From the NCBI GenBank assembly GCA_022446985.1, contig JAKVBD010000005.1, positions 1 through 64,000 on the forward strand: a DNA stretch of 64,000 bases. The letters run 5' to 3'. Positions 62,986 to 64,000 of the stretch are shown here, piece by piece. Every line of letters starts with the position of its first letter. Position 1 is the first letter of the stretch. Origin of the DNA: Lentisphaerales bacterium (lineage in GTDB: Bacteria > Verrucomicrobiota > Lentisphaeria > Lentisphaerales > Lentisphaeraceae). A program made the translations under genes and the position numbers. The notes under the pieces were generated by a model. That model was given only the letters and a program-made list of their open reading frames with translations, was not told the origin of the DNA and ran no database searches.

Positions 62986-64000
62986 TCAATCAACATTCTG
63001 ATTGAGTGAAATTTTATACTTACGTATTTTTGAGTAAAGTGTTTGGGGGTTGAGTTGAAGCTTTTCTGATGCACTGTTCACTCCTTGGACTTTCCAATTA
63101 GACTTTTGCAGAGCATTAATAATTATTTTTTTGCATTCGTTATCCCAACTAGAAAATTTCTTTTCAGTTAACTTTTGAGGTAACTGTAGCGAAATATTGT
63201 TCCCATTTGATACGATTAGAGATCTTTCTAAGACATTCTTGAGCTCTCTCACATTTCCAGGCCAATCATAATTCAATAAGTCTTTGTGGAATGATTTTGA
63301 GGTATTGGTAACAGCTACTTTTAACTTTAATGATAGTTCATTTAATAAGCTTTGGCTTAAATCATCTAAATCTTCTTTTCTATCACGAAGTGGTGGTACT
63401 GTGAGTGGGAAAGTATTTAGCCTATAGAGTAAATCTTCTCTAAATAATTTTTCATCTATGAGCGCTTCCAAGTTTTTATGAGTTGCTGCGATGATTCTGA
63501 CATTAACACTATGGGTCTTTATACCGCCAACTCTCTCAAAATCACCATTTTCTAAAACTCTCAATACTTTTGCTTGAGCATTTAAACTTAAGTCAGCGAT
63601 TTCATCTAAGAAGAGAGTTCCCTCATGAGCTCTTTCGAAGAGGCCCAATTGAGTCTTTTCGGCACCTGTGAAAGCCCCTTTTTCATGACCAAATAAGGTG
63701 CTTTCAAGAAGTGATTCTGGTATAGCAGCACAATTGATTTTTAGAAATTGTTTATGTTTTCGAGATGATTCTTTGTGTATAAGGTTGGCAATTAGTTCTT
63801 TGCCAGAGCCTGATTCTCCATGAATAAGTACAGGGGTATCAAAAGGGCTCACTATAGATGCCTGTTCGAGGCAGGCTTTCATTGCAGTACTATGGTGGGG
63901 TATTTGGGGGTAGTTGTCTAGAGTGTTGATTTTTTTATGAGCATCGTGGGAAATTTTAGAAATTTTTGTAGTAAATAAACAGCGTGAGAGTGAAGTTTTT
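62986..64000 (-). CDS. Sigma-54-dependent transcriptional activator (5' end beyond window)
   Basis: The frame stays open to base 64000, so the N-terminus is missing; the ATG at 63882 is internal. The AAA+ domain has Walker A GESGSGKE, the sigma-54-contact GAFTGA in EKGAFTGAEK, Walker B TLFLDEIADL and sensor/finger region REDLLYRLNTFPLTVPPLRD. The C-terminus has a Fis-type helix-turn-helix (KIIINALQKSNWKVQGVNSA then LNPQTLYSKIRKYKI). It activates sigma-54 promoters by ATP hydrolysis. Upstream of the AAA+ domain ~38 residues are visible with no recognisable sensor; whether a receiver, GAF or FHA domain precedes cannot be told. Confidence 0.93.
   Translation of the reverse strand, partial: KTSLSRCLFTTKISKISHDAHKKINTLDNYPQIPHHSTAMKACLEQASIVSPFDTPVLIHGESGSGKELIANLIHKESSRKHKQFLKINCAAIPESLLESTLFGHEKGAFTGAEKTQLGLFERAHEGTLFLDEIADLSLNAQAKVLRVLENGDFERVGGIKTHSVNVRIIAATHKNLEALIDEKLFREDLLYRLNTFPLTVPPLRDRKEDLDDLSQSLLNELSLKLKVAVTNTSKSFHKDLLNYDWPGNVRELKNVLERSLIVSNGNNISLQLPQKLTEKKFSSWDNECKKIIINALQKSNWKVQGVNSASEKLQLNPQTLYSKIRKYKISLNQNVD

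Noticed and set aside
1-64000. rRNA or tRNA genes
   Set aside because: No conserved rRNA block or tRNA T-loop pattern was recognised by eye; a covariance search would settle it.

Overview
The window is about 64 kb of AT-leaning Gram-negative DNA. Its gene content best fits a marine member of the Planctomycetes-Verrucomicrobia-Chlamydiae superphylum, most likely Lentisphaerota (Lentisphaera-like). This assignment is inference. It rests on a prepilin-like protein of the FTxIELL type with a basic residue instead of glycine before the cleavage site, secreted formylglycine sulfatases, an exo-sialidase, a Tat-exported sugar isomerase-like protein, an extracytoplasmic-type sigma factor paired with a Ser/Thr kinase, and the futalosine menaquinone gene mqnC. 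No rRNA, tRNA or CRISPR array was recognised.

Layout. 1-13 kb: exported catabolic and phosphate enzymes (sulfatase tail, PhoD phosphatase, sialidase, sulfatase), a DMT permease, two paralogous ~200-aa proteins, a prepilin-like protein, and two decayed genes. 13-19 kb: a 1885-aa autotransporter whose passenger is built from ~101-aa repeats, bracketed by copies of a structured non-coding repeat. 19-22.5 kb: a MoxR AAA ATPase / DUF5682 pair. 22.5-27.5 kb: a plasmid-type replication region, with about twenty iteron-like motifs in several families, a flanking 21-bp inverted repeat, a broken ABC-2 permease, a 56-aa protein and a Rep_3 (RepB-type) initiator. This suggests that the window belongs to a plasmid or chromid, or carries an integrated one. 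27.5-31.4 kb: a secretin-like lipoprotein, a DUF4136 lipoprotein and a B12-binding radical SAM protein.

31.8-38.1 kb holds the most unusual locus. A Ser/Thr kinase reads into a DUF4062-like, STAND NTPase, transmembrane and WD40 protein, interrupted by one -1 frameshift at an A5 run. It is divergent from an ECF-like sigma factor that carries a C-terminal FHA (phosphothreonine-binding) domain. Together they look like a kinase-to-sigma-factor signalling module. A CheX-CheY pair follows.

39-52 kb: a DUF455 ferritin-like/ATP-grasp fusion, a small ABM-like protein, bpt, a translationally coupled operon of HscC-type Hsp70, a membrane protein and a J-like protein without HPD, a DUF1971-esterase pair and a SWIM-SNF2 helicase. 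52-64 kb: a small membrane-anchored protein, a membrane protein with a winged-helix tail, DUF1456, a HAD hydrolase, a SulP transporter with STAS domain, two tandem secreted paralogs, mqnC, a BLUF photoreceptor protein, two broken genes (a sensor-like protein and a CDGSH protein), a response regulator and a sigma-54 activator cut by the window end.

Two general traits stand out. Broken genes are frequent (at least five with multiple lesions). Four convergent gene pairs share a palindromic CTAG or TTAA stop with an exact 4-bp overlap.
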